Assembly (NCBI RefSeq): GCF_003258295.1
Contig: NZ_QKYN01000059.1
Location: 1-64,000, forward strand
Reading direction: 5' to 3'
DNA from: Streptacidiphilus pinicola
GTDB lineage: Bacteria > Actinomycetota > Actinomycetes > Streptomycetales > Streptomycetaceae
DNA: 64,000 nucleotides
Each line of letters begins with the position of its first letter. Positions within the stretch are counted from its first letter, which is position 1. The notes beneath the pieces are model-generated. The model did no database searches and was not told where the DNA came from. It saw only the letters and a program-made list of their open reading frames with translations. Of the stretch, positions 52,628 through 60,230 are shown piece after piece. The position numbers and the translations under genes are program-made.

Positions 52628-53800
52628 ATGAGCCAGCAGTTCGGCGACTACCAGAACGAGATCTACTTCAACGGCCTGTTCGGGCGGCTGCCCGCCCTGC
52701 CCATGGACTTCGCCGAGCTCGCGCGCCGGGCCGAGGCCGCGCTGCCGCCGTCGATCTGGTCGTACGTCGCGGGCGGCGCGGGCGACGAGCGGACCCAGGA
52801 CGCGAACGTCACCGCGTTCGAAGGCTGGGGGCTGGTCCCGCGGATGCTCGTCGGGGCGACGCGGCGGGACCTGGGTGTGGACCTGTTCGGCCTGCGCCTC
52901 CCCACACCGCTGTTCCTGGCGCCGGTCGGCGTGATCGGGCTGTGCGCGCAGGACGGGCACGGCGACGTCGCCACCGCCCGCGCCTCCGCGCGCACGGGCG
53001 TCCCGATGGTCGCCTCGACGCTGACGGTCGACCCGATGGAGGAGGTGGCCAAGGAGTCCGGCGACACCCCCGGCTTCTTCCAGCTCTACACCCCCACCGA
53101 CCGCGAGCTCGCCGCGAGCCTGGTGCGGCGCGCGGAGGCGGCCGGCTACGCCGGGATCGTGGTCACCCTGGACACCTGGGTGACCGGCTGGCGTCCGCGC
53201 GACCTGGCCTCCGGCAACTTCCCGCAGCTGCGTGGCCACTGCCTGGCCAACTACTTCTCCGACCCGGTCTTCCGCTCCCGTCTGGCCAAGACCCCGGAGG
53301 AGGACCCGACCAGCGCGGTGCTGACCTGGACCCAGCTCTTCGGCAACCCGCTGACCTGGGACGACCTGGAGTGGCTGCGCTCGCTCACCACACTGCCGCT
53401 GATCCTCAAGGGCATCTGCCACCCCGACGACGCCCGCCGCGCGGTCGACGCGGGCGCCGACGGCCTCTACTGCTCCAACCACGGCGGCCGCCAGGCCAAC
53501 GGCGGCCTGCCCGCCCTCGACTGCCTCCCCGGCGTCGTCGAGGCCGCGGACGGCCGGGCCGTCCTCTTCGACTCCGGTGTCCGCTCCGGCGCGGACGTCG
53601 TCAAGGCCCTGGCCCTGGGCGCGACGGCCGTCGGCATCGGCCGCCCGTACGCCTACGGCCTGGCGTTGGGCGGCGCCGACGGCATCGTCCACGTGCTGCG
53701 CACGCTGCTCGCCGAGGCCGACCTGATCATGGCTGTGGACGGCTATCCGACCCTGGCCGACCTCCGCCGCGAGGGCGCGCTGCGCCGGGTGCAACGGTGA
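52628..53800 (+). CDS. Lactate 2-monooxygenase-like FMN enzyme
   Basis: This 390-residue FMN-dependent alpha-hydroxy-acid oxidase-fold protein opens with [20 protein letters not shown], as in mycobacterial lactate 2-monooxygenase. The catalytic His is H285 in [13 protein letters not shown], and the FMN-phosphate loop is [19 protein letters not shown]. That enzyme turns L-lactate and O2 into acetate, CO2 and water. A related substrate is possible. The divergent AraC gene may control it. Length and both flavin motifs are intact. Confidence 0.9.
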   Translation: MSQQFGDYQNEIYFNGLFGRLPALPMDFAELARRAEAALPPSIWSYVAGGAGDERTQDANVTAFEGWGLVPRMLVGATRRDLGVDLFGLRLPTPLFLAPVGVIGLCAQDGHGDVATARASARTGVPMVASTLTVDPMEEVAKESGDTPGFFQLYTPTDRELAASLVRRAEAAGYAGIVVTLDTWVTGWRPRDLASGNFPQLRGHCLANYFSDPVFRSRLAKTPEEDPTSAVLTWTQLFGNPLTWDDLEWLRSLTTLPLILKGICHPDDARRAVDAGADGLYCSNHGGRQANGGLPALDCLPGVVEAADGRAVLFDSGVRSGADVVKALALGATAVGIGRPYAYGLALGGADGIVHVLRTLLAEADLIMAVDGYPTLADLRREGALRRVQR

Positions 53801-53895
53801 CCGTCGCGGTGGCCCTAACCGTTCCCGCGGCAGTGGGCACGCACGCTCGGGAACCATGCGAGCACGGAGAGCGTCGGACAAGTGTCAGCAGCGGA

Positions 53896-53942
53896 GCCGG
53901 TCCGGTCCGTCGTCACGGGGGTGGACGACGGCCCGGACCGGC
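53896..53942. terminator. Bidirectional terminator, 19-bp stem
   Basis: A 19-bp stem (53896-53914 with 53924-53942, one mismatch) and a 9-nt loop lie between the convergent lactate monooxygenase and DUF1254 genes. It is well placed to stop both transcripts. Confidence 0.7.
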
Positions 53943-53957
53943 CACGTTGACGCTCCG

Positions 53958-54851
53958 TCAGAACCAGGCGTAGCCCGGGAGGGTGTGCAGGCCCAGGGAC
54001 GCGCCGAGGGCGCGGGTGAGGTGGTCGGTGCCCAGCTCCTCGCGGGTGCCGACCAGCGCGGCCTCCGGCCGGTGCGCGGCACGGGCCTGGGCGAGGCGTT
54101 CCCGGCCGTCCGCGATGCCGTGCTCGATGGCCAGCTCGGCCCCCGCCGGGAGGTCTCCGGGCTCGAACTCGCCGGGTTTCACACCGATGCCGATGGCGGC
54201 GAGCCGCTCGCGCAGCACGGCCTCCATCGGCAGGACCGGGCAGAAGGCCAGCAGGAAGTCGAGGACGGCGAAGAACTCGATCGTGTCCAGGTACTCCTCG
54301 CGCCACACCGGCCAGGTCGGCTCCGGTGCGGCGTCGGGTCTGCCCCGGCCGAGGTAGTCGCTGAGCGGGCGCAGCCCGAAGCCGCCGCGGAACGCGGCGA
54401 AGACCGTCTCGGTGCCCGCCTCGACGGGCGCGGTGCGGCCGGTCAGCCCGACCAGCGAGGTGTCGGCGCGCTGCACGTCGGCGATCCCGTCCGGGACACG
54501 GCCTTGCCAGCCCGGCGCGCTGATCAGGTGGTGCCCCGCCTGCCCGCCGGTGGTGCGGGAGCCGACGAAACCCACGTAGCTGGTGTCCAGGTCGTGCACG
54601 GCGATGACGTAGGGGCGTTCGGTGCTCGGCACGCTCAGCACCCAGGGCTCCGCCCGCAGGTCCAGCCACGCCCACGCCGAAGGCGGGCCCTTCGGGCCCG
54701 CCGGCGCCTCACCGAACTGGAACGCGCCGAACCGCGCGTCCCCGTCGATGACCTGGTCGTACAGCACGTGGTAGTTCTGCAGCAGGGCGTAGCCCCAGAT
54801 CCAGCCCTCCGCGGCGGTCCGGCGGATCTCCTCGACGGGCGGGAATGCCAT
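53958..54851 (-). CDS. DUF1254-domain protein without the DUF1214 half
   Basis: This 297-residue protein has DUF1254 features: WGYALLQNYHVLYDQVID, PSAWAWLDLRAEPWVLSVPS, ERPYVIAVHDLDTSYVGFVGSR and GWQGRVPDG. Typical members have a second domain, DUF1214, after it. Here the C-terminal half is instead a helical region (WREEYLDTIEFFAVLDFLL), and the protein ends earlier. The ATG at 54851 has GAGGAGAGGGG before it. The frame is open to 55124, but that part is repeat DNA. Function unknown. Confidence 0.8.
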   Translation of the reverse strand: MAFPPVEEIRRTAAEGWIWGYALLQNYHVLYDQVIDGDARFGAFQFGEAPAGPKGPPSAWAWLDLRAEPWVLSVPSTERPYVIAVHDLDTSYVGFVGSRTTGGQAGHHLISAPGWQGRVPDGIADVQRADTSLVGLTGRTAPVEAGTETVFAAFRGGFGLRPLSDYLGRGRPDAAPEPTWPVWREEYLDTIEFFAVLDFLLAFCPVLPMEAVLRERLAAIGIGVKPGEFEPGDLPAGAELAIEHGIADGRERLAQARAAHRPEAALVGTREELGTDHLTRALGASLGLHTLPGYAWF

Positions 54852-54944
54852 GGCGCCCCTCTCCTCGACGGCCCCGCAAACGCGGACCTGAAACGAGGGT
54901 GCTGCACCCTCGCCCGAAGCGCTACCCGGGCGAGCCGCCCGGGG

Positions 54945-55104
54945 GGAAGTTGCAGCACGCCAAGGGGCGCGAGGCTCCACCAATCCGCGCCTCCGGCGCG
55001 CGGGCGCGACCTGGGTCGGGCAGGATCCAGCCCGGAAGTTGCAGCACACCAAGGGGCGCGAGGCTCCACCGATCCGCGCCTCCGGCGCGCGGGCGCGACC
55101 TGGG
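54945..55104. repeat. Imperfect 89-bp tandem repeat, about 1.8 copies
   Basis: Unit 1 begins GGAAGTTGCAGCACGCCAAG at 54945 and unit 2 begins GGAAGTTGCAGCACACCAAG at 55034. Identity is near-complete until 55104. Each unit holds AAGGGGCGCGAGGCTCCACC and a hairpin GCGCCTCCGGCGCGC. The start resembles the GTTGCA...AGGGGCGCGAGG ends of the elements at 25481 and 41674, so it may be a diverged, tandemly duplicated relative. It fills the 314-bp gap between the DUF1254 and fahA genes. Confidence 0.75.
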
Positions 55105-55165
55105 CCCCGAGCTGACAGGGCCATCCGCCTCGGGTGGGTTGCTCGCGCCCCCGGAGGTAGGGCAG

Positions 55166-56392
55166 CTAACTCCTGGCGGGCAGGACCCGGCCGGTCACCT
55201 CGCCGAAGCCGAGGCGGCGGCCGTTCGGGCCGGGGGCCGTGGCCGTGATGGTGACCTCGTCGCCGTCCTCCAGGAAGCCGCGGCTGGTGCCGTCACCGAG
55301 CTCGGTGGGGCGCTCGCCGTTCCAGGTGAGTTCGATCAGCGCGCCCTCGGTGCCGCGGTCCGGGCCGCTGACCGTGCCGGAGGCGTACAGGTCGCCGGGG
55401 CGGACGCTCGCGCCGTTGACGGTCATGTGCGCCAGCATCTGGGCCGGCGTCCAGTACATGCCCGCGAACGGCGGGCGCGAGATGACGGTGCCGTTGAGGC
55501 GGACCTCCAGGGCCAGGTCGAGGCCCCACGGCTCCTTGGCGTCGCGGTCGTCGAGGTACGGCAGCGGCTCGACGTCCCGGGCCGGCGGAGCCACCCGCGC
55601 CGCGGGCGCGAGGGCGTCCAGCGGGACCACCCACGGGGAGACCGACGTGGCGAAGGACTTCCCGAGGAACGGGCCGAGCGGCACGTACTCCCAGCCCTGG
55701 ATGTCGCGCGCGGACCAGTCGTTGACGAGGCAGACGCCGAAGACGTGCTCGGCGAAGTCCGCCATCGGCACGGCCGTGCCCAGCTCCGAGCCGGCGCCCA
55801 CCACGAAGCCGACCTCGGCTTCGATGTCGAGGCGGCGGCTCGGCCCGAAGCTGGGCACCGCCTCGGTCGGCGCCTTGCGCTGGCCGTTCGGGCGGACGAT
55901 CGGCGTGCCGGAGACGACGACGGTGCCGGAGCGGCCGTGGTAACCGATGGGCAGGTGCTTCCAGTTGGGCGTCAGCGGCTCGCTGTCGGGGCGGAACAGG
56001 CGGCCCAGGTTGGTCGCGTGGTGCTCGGAGGCGTAGAAGTCGACGTAGTCGCCGACCGTGAACGGCAGGTGCAGGGCGACGTCGGCGCGCGGCACCAGGC
56101 ACGGCTCGACCACGGCGCGGAACGCCGGCTCGCTCAGCCAGCGGGTGAGCGCGTCGCGGACGCGGGTCCACGCGGCGCGGCCGGCGGCCAGCAGCGGGTC
56201 GAGGCTCGCGGCCTCCAGCAGCGGGTCGGGCGAGCCCACGGCGCGGGCCGCGGCGCCCGCGTCGAGCACCCACGGGCCGATCGCGACGCCGAGCCGGCGC
56301 CGCTGCGGGTCGTCGGCGGTCGAGAAGACGCCGTAGGGCAGGTTGTCGATGCCGAAGAGGGTGTCCTCGGGCAGGTCCAGCCAGGTCGTCAC
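55166..56392 (-). CDS. fahA: Fumarylacetoacetase
   Basis: This 408-residue hydrolase cleaves fumarylacetoacetate to fumarate and acetoacetate, the last step of tyrosine breakdown. Signatures are VGDYVDFYASEHHATNLGRL with catalytic His, PNWKHLPIGYHGRSGTVV, and LDIEAEVGFVVGAGSELG. Later it has NDWSARDIQGWEYVPLGPFLGK and YASGTVSGPDRGTEG. It is the third gene of the hmgA operon, 45 bp after the unknown middle gene. Length and metal-site residues match the family. Confidence 0.95.
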   Translation of the reverse strand: MTTWLDLPEDTLFGIDNLPYGVFSTADDPQRRRLGVAIGPWVLDAGAAARAVGSPDPLLEAASLDPLLAAGRAAWTRVRDALTRWLSEPAFRAVVEPCLVPRADVALHLPFTVGDYVDFYASEHHATNLGRLFRPDSEPLTPNWKHLPIGYHGRSGTVVVSGTPIVRPNGQRKAPTEAVPSFGPSRRLDIEAEVGFVVGAGSELGTAVPMADFAEHVFGVCLVNDWSARDIQGWEYVPLGPFLGKSFATSVSPWVVPLDALAPAARVAPPARDVEPLPYLDDRDAKEPWGLDLALEVRLNGTVISRPPFAGMYWTPAQMLAHMTVNGASVRPGDLYASGTVSGPDRGTEGALIELTWNGERPTELGDGTSRGFLEDGDEVTITATAPGPNGRRLGFGEVTGRVLPARS

Positions 56393-56437
56393 AGGTGCTC
56401 CATCAACGTCGTTCGCGAGGTGCCGGGTGAGGGGGTT

Positions 56438-57322
56438 TCAGGCGGGCGGCAGCAGGCCGAGGTCGGTCAGGTCCTCCAGCGGCTCCAGCACGCTACAGGT
56501 GCCGTACGCGGTGAACGCCCGCCGTGCGCGCTCGACCTGTTCGTCCGTCAGATCCGCGGCCACCGCAGCGAGTCCCTCCGCGCCGTGGTCGGCCAGCACC
56601 TCGGCCACCGCGAGGGCGTCCGCGCCCTGTACGGCGAAGTGCGTGGCCAGCAGGATGTTGAGGAAGCCGTGGTGCATGAAGCCGGTGACCGGGTCGACGT
56701 AGCGGACGGCGTGGTGCAGGCCGGCCGTGCACTTGAAGGCCAACTCGCGGTTCGCACAGCCGGTGATGAGCGCGGCCAGCTCCTCTGCGCTCGGAAAGGC
56801 CTGCGGTTCGAGGCCACCCGTGCGGTACTTGACGCGGTAGGGCGAGGCGGCGACGACGTCGAGCGCCAGCGGCAGGCCCGCACTGCCCGCCTCCCGGCGC
56901 AACTCCACCGCGCCGTGGACGTGTTGGCCGGGCAGCTCGCGGTCCAGCGCGGCGCAGCCGCGGGCCGCGGCCTCGGCCGGGGAGCCCTCGGGGTCCGGGC
57001 CGAGCTCGACGCCGACCAGGTGCAGGCCGGGCCACTTGGTCGTCTCCTCCAGCGCGGCGGCCAGCCCGGAGGGGCCGCCGCGCACCACGAGCGCGACGTC
57101 GAGCGGTCGACCGGCGCCGCCGCTCTCCTCGGCGGCCGCGCCGACCTCGGCCACGCGCTCCGCGCCGACCAGGAAGGGTCCGACCAACGGCGCGTACCAG
57201 GCGGCCCGGTGGTTGCGGTGCGCGGGCACCGCCTCGGCCACCGGCGCGTTGCCGGGCGGGAAGAGCGCGGCGTCGTCACAGAAGTCGGCGAAGAGCGGCG
57301 GGACCAGGTGCGCGGGCCTCAC
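56438..57322 (-). CDS. Unknown enzyme-like protein of the homogentisate operon
   Basis: This 294-residue cytoplasmic protein matches no family I can name. The GTG at 57322 overlaps the TGA of hmgA (GTGA), so it is translationally coupled. It begins HLVPPLFADFCDDAALFPPG. Conserved-looking polar patches are KYRTGG (165-170), FKCTAGLHH (196-204) and FMHHGFLN (215-222), which read like an active site rich in Lys, Arg and His. Alternating strands and helices suggest a barrel. No maleylacetoacetate isomerase gene is seen, so a role in that step is one hypothesis. Confidence 0.75.
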   Translation of the reverse strand: MRPAHLVPPLFADFCDDAALFPPGNAPVAEAVPAHRNHRAAWYAPLVGPFLVGAERVAEVGAAAEESGGAGRPLDVALVVRGGPSGLAAALEETTKWPGLHLVGVELGPDPEGSPAEAAARGCAALDRELPGQHVHGAVELRREAGSAGLPLALDVVAASPYRVKYRTGGLEPQAFPSAEELAALITGCANRELAFKCTAGLHHAVRYVDPVTGFMHHGFLNILLATHFAVQGADALAVAEVLADHGAEGLAAVAADLTDEQVERARRAFTAYGTCSVLEPLEDLTDLGLLPPA

Positions 57323-58560
57323 TCGGAGTCCTCCTCGGTGCCCTCGGCGCCTTCGGCGGTCTCGGCCGGTCCGCGGCCGCTCCAGGTCCACGCGTAGCGG
57401 CCGTCGTCGGTGGCACGCGCGCCCTCGGCGAGCTCCAGCGGGCGGAAGGTGTCGACCATGACGGCGAGCTCGTCGAAGAACTCCGCGCCGATGCTGCGCT
57501 CGTAGGCGCCCGGCTGGGGGCCGTGGGTGTGGCCGCCGGGGTGCAGCGACACGCTGCCCTGGCCGATGCCTGAGCCCTTGCGGGCCTCGTAGTTGCCGCC
57601 GCAGTAGAACATGACCTCGTCGCTGTCGACGTTGGCGTGGTAGTACGGCACCGGGATCGACAGCGGGTGGTAGTCCACCTTGCGCGGCACGAAGTTGCAG
57701 ATCACGAAGTTGTTGCCCTCGAACACCTGGTGCTGCGGCGGCGGTTGGTGCACCCGGCCGGTGATCGGCTCGTAGTTCTCGATGTTGAAGGCGTACGGGT
57801 AGAGGCAGCCGTCCCAGCCGACCACGTCGAAGGGGTGCGTGGGCGTCACCATGATGGTGCCGCCGACCGATCCGCCGACGCGGTGCTTGACGTAGACCTC
57901 GACGTCGCCGTCGTCCTCGGCCAGCAGCGGCCCGACGGGGCCGCGCAGGTCGCGCTCGCAGAACGGCGCGTGCTCCAGCAGCTGCCCGTACTTGGACAGG
58001 TAGCGCTTGGCGGGCGTGATGTGACTGTTCGCCTCGATGGCGTACAGGCGCAGCGGCACGTCGCCGGTCGGCAGCCAGCGGTGCGTGGTGGCGCGCGGGA
58101 TGACGACGTAGTCGCCCTGGTGGACCTCGATGCTGCCGAAGACGGTCTCGACGACGCCCGTGCCGGACTCGACGTAGACGCACTCGTCCCCTATCCCGTT
58201 GCGGTACAGGGGGGACGGCAGTCCGGCGGCGACATAGGCGATCCGCACGTCGGCGTTGGCGAGCACGACACGCCGATCGCGCACCGGGTCGGCCTGGCGC
58301 CAGGACGCGCCGGGGAAGAGGTCGTGCAGCTTGAAGTGGAACGGCTTGAGCGGGTGGTTCGGCTCCGGCTTGCCGTCGTCGATCCGCCACACCCGGCTGT
58401 CCACCATCGCGGACGGGATGGCCCGGTGGTAGAGCAGCGAGGAGTCGGAGGAGAAGCCCTCCTCCCCCATCAGCTCCTCGTAGTACAGGGATCCGTCGGC
58501 AGCACGGTGCTGCGTGTGCCGCTTCGGCGGGACCGACCCCACACTGCGGTAGTAGGCCAC
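57319..58560 (-). CDS. hmgA: Homogentisate 1,2-dioxygenase
   Basis: This 413-residue non-haem iron enzyme opens the ring of homogentisate to maleylacetoacetate. Likely iron ligands are H308 and E315 (YYHANVDSDEVMFY) and H346 (HPGGHTHGP). The cupin part has GDYVVIPRATTHRW. It has the usual actinobacterial length and an acidic C-terminal tail. The first gene of a three-gene operon with the unknown ORF and fahA, it is divergent from an Lrp-like gene whose product probably controls it. Confidence 0.95.
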   Translation of the reverse strand: MAYYRSVGSVPPKRHTQHRAADGSLYYEELMGEEGFSSDSSLLYHRAIPSAMVDSRVWRIDDGKPEPNHPLKPFHFKLHDLFPGASWRQADPVRDRRVVLANADVRIAYVAAGLPSPLYRNGIGDECVYVESGTGVVETVFGSIEVHQGDYVVIPRATTHRWLPTGDVPLRLYAIEANSHITPAKRYLSKYGQLLEHAPFCERDLRGPVGPLLAEDDGDVEVYVKHRVGGSVGGTIMVTPTHPFDVVGWDGCLYPYAFNIENYEPITGRVHQPPPQHQVFEGNNFVICNFVPRKVDYHPLSIPVPYYHANVDSDEVMFYCGGNYEARKGSGIGQGSVSLHPGGHTHGPQPGAYERSIGAEFFDELAVMVDTFRPLELAEGARATDDGRYAWTWSGRGPAETAEGAEGTEEDSE

Positions 58561-58666
58561 TTCGTCGCCTCCCGGGCTGCTGTGCCGTTGGCACCCGGCC
58601 GCGGCGGCCCGGCACCCTGACAGGACCAGTATTGACGATCAGCAGTACAGGGCCTAGCTTCGCTCG

Positions 58667-58679
58667 CTGACAATGTCAG
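58667..58679. promoter_or_regulatory. Dyad CTGACAATGTCAG between hmgA and the Lrp gene
   Basis: A perfect 6-bp dyad around a central A lies about 107 bp upstream of hmgA and 53 bp upstream of the Lrp-like gene. Lrp/AsnC proteins bind such odd-length palindromes. It is the best operator candidate for the pathway. Confidence 0.55.
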
Positions 58680-58731
58680 GCGCTCGAGGTGCGCAATCTG
58701 CCAAGCTTGGTCCCGGAGGAAAGGCGGCGAG

Positions 58732-59241
58732 ATGGAAGCTCAGCGCAGAAAGCCCGACCAGCTCGACGTCCTGCTGATCCGCGCCCTGGCGGAGAATCCG
58801 CGCGCCGGATTCCTGGAGCTGTCCCGGCTGACGGGTGTCTCCCGGGCCACCGTCCAGGCCCGCATCCAGCGTCTGGAGGCGGACGGCGTCATCACCGGCC
58901 ACGGTCCGGACGTGGATCTGGCCGCGGCCGGCTTCCCGGTGCTGGCCTTCGTGAACCTGGAGATCTCCCAGGGCAGCCTGCAGGAGCTCTCCGTCGAGCT
59001 GGCCAAGGTACCCGGCGTCCTGGAGGCCTACGGCACGACCGGCTCCAGCGACGTCCACTGCCGCGTCGCCGCCACCTCCCACGAAGGCCTGCAGCAGACC
59101 CTGATCGAGATCAGCCGCATCTCCTGTGTGGGCCGCTCCACCAGCGTCATCGCCCTCTCCAAGGTGGTCGCCCCCCGCTACCTGCCGCTCCTCGAGGCCG
59201 AGGACCGCCCCCGCCCGAGCCGCGTCCCGAACCGGGACTAG
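58732..59241 (+). CDS. Lrp/AsnC-family transcriptional regulator
   Basis: This 169-residue protein has an N-terminal helix-turn-helix (DVLLIRALAENPRAGFLELSRL, SRATVQARIQRLEADGVITG). The ligand-binding RAM domain contains AFVNLEISQGSLQELSVELA and a glycine-rich loop (EAYGTTGSSDVHCRVAA). GGAGGAAAGG precedes the ATG. It is divergent from the hmgA operon, so tyrosine, homogentisate or phenylpyruvate may be its effector (inference). Confidence 0.93.
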   Translation: MEAQRRKPDQLDVLLIRALAENPRAGFLELSRLTGVSRATVQARIQRLEADGVITGHGPDVDLAAAGFPVLAFVNLEISQGSLQELSVELAKVPGVLEAYGTTGSSDVHCRVAATSHEGLQQTLIEISRISCVGRSTSVIALSKVVAPRYLPLLEAEDRPRPSRVPNRD

Positions 59242-59292
59242 CTCCTGCCCGGCGGCATTATCGTCACTTCGACACCAAGGGGGCCGCACGGC

Positions 59293-59949
59293 ATGCGCCT
59301 GCTCTCCGTCAACATCGGCAGGCCCCGGCCCAACCCGTGGAAGGGCCTGTTCGCGACGGGCATCGACAAGCGGCCCGTCGCCGGCCCGGTCGCGGTCAGC
59401 GCGCCCGGACCCAAGGGCGATGGCGAGGTCGGGCTCGCCGGCGACCGGGCCTACGACGTCAAGCACCACGGCGGCGTCGACCAGGCCGTCTACGCCTACG
59501 CCCGCGAGGACCTCGACGGCTGGCAGCCCGAGCTGGGCGGGCCGCTGCGCAACGGCGTCTTCGGGGAGAACCTCACCACGTCGGGCCTGGACGTCAACGG
59601 CGCCCTGATCGGTGAGCGGTGGCGGATCGGGCCGGACGTCGTACTGGAGGTCTCCTGCCCGCGCATCCCCTGCGTGACCTTCCAGGGCTGGCTGGAGCGG
59701 GACGGCTGGATCAAGCGCTTCACCCGTGCCGCACGACCCGGCGCCTACCTGCGCGTGCTCACGCCCGGCGAGATCCGGGCGGGCGACCCCATCGAGATCA
59801 CGCACCGCCCCGACCACGACGTCACCGTCGCCCTCACCTTCCGCGCCCTGACCCTCGAACCGGAGCTCCTCCCCCGCCTCCTCGCCGCTGACGCCCTCCC
59901 CCTCGAGGCAATGGAACTGGCCCGCCGCCGCACCCACGGCACGGCGTAG
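59293..59949 (+). CDS. MOSC-domain protein
   Basis: This 218-residue protein has the YiiM-type pattern: VGLAGDRAYDVKHHGGVDQAVYAYA, NGVFGENLTTSGLDVNGALIGERW and a conserved CPRIPCVTFQ containing the Cys expected to carry sulfur or bind molybdenum cofactor. YiiM-like proteins reduce N-hydroxylated compounds or handle thiocarboxylates. The C-terminal helix is Arg- and Leu-rich. AAGGGG precedes the ATG. It is 51 bp after the Lrp-like gene on the same strand. Confidence 0.9.
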   Translation: MRLLSVNIGRPRPNPWKGLFATGIDKRPVAGPVAVSAPGPKGDGEVGLAGDRAYDVKHHGGVDQAVYAYAREDLDGWQPELGGPLRNGVFGENLTTSGLDVNGALIGERWRIGPDVVLEVSCPRIPCVTFQGWLERDGWIKRFTRAARPGAYLRVLTPGEIRAGDPIEITHRPDHDVTVALTFRALTLEPELLPRLLAADALPLEAMELARRRTHGTA

Positions 59950-59957
59950 CCCCGCCG

Positions 59958-60128
59958 TCAGACGGCTGCCCGCGCGCGGACGACGAGGAACGGCGGCAGC
60001 CTGGCCCGCTGCGGCTGATGGTCCGTCACGCGCGGGGTCGGCGCCGGCTCGGTGACGCCCTCCAGGGCGAAGCCGTGGCGGATCAGGGCGGTCAGGTAGC
60101 TGGACAGCGTCCGGTCAAAGCCCGGACG
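59958..60128 (-). pseudogene. C-terminal remnant of a class I SAM-dependent methyltransferase
   Basis: Fifty-six codons read FDRTLSSYLTALIRHGFALE, then GVTEPAPTPRVTDHQPQRAR and LPPFLVVRARAAV before TGA. This is the closing part of streptomycete class I methyltransferases (SSYL...LI..GF.LE...EP...FL.VRAR). An in-frame TAG at 60129-60131 lies directly upstream, and no SAM-binding domain remains. It was probably a complete gene removed by a deletion next to the MOSC gene. Confidence 0.75.
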
Positions 60129-60176
60129 CTACCGGCGCGTTGCCCGACGCCTCCAGCGGTTTTCCGGCAGGGAAGA

Positions 60177-60221
60177 CCGAGGAGGGGTGCGGGGCCCCGA
60201 CGGCGCCGCACCCCTCCTCGG
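60177..60221. terminator. Terminator of the secreted sialidase-like gene
   Basis: A 16-bp perfect stem (60177-60192 with 60206-60221) and a 13-nt loop begin 10 bp past the stop codon of the minus-strand gene. It is strong, GC-rich and lacks a T-run. Confidence 0.8.
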
Positions 60222-60230
60222 GGGATCAGG

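Noticed and set aside
54845-57397. 850-codon plus-strand frame over the homogentisate operon
   Set aside because: It is antisense to fahA and the unknown gene and has no recognisable domain.
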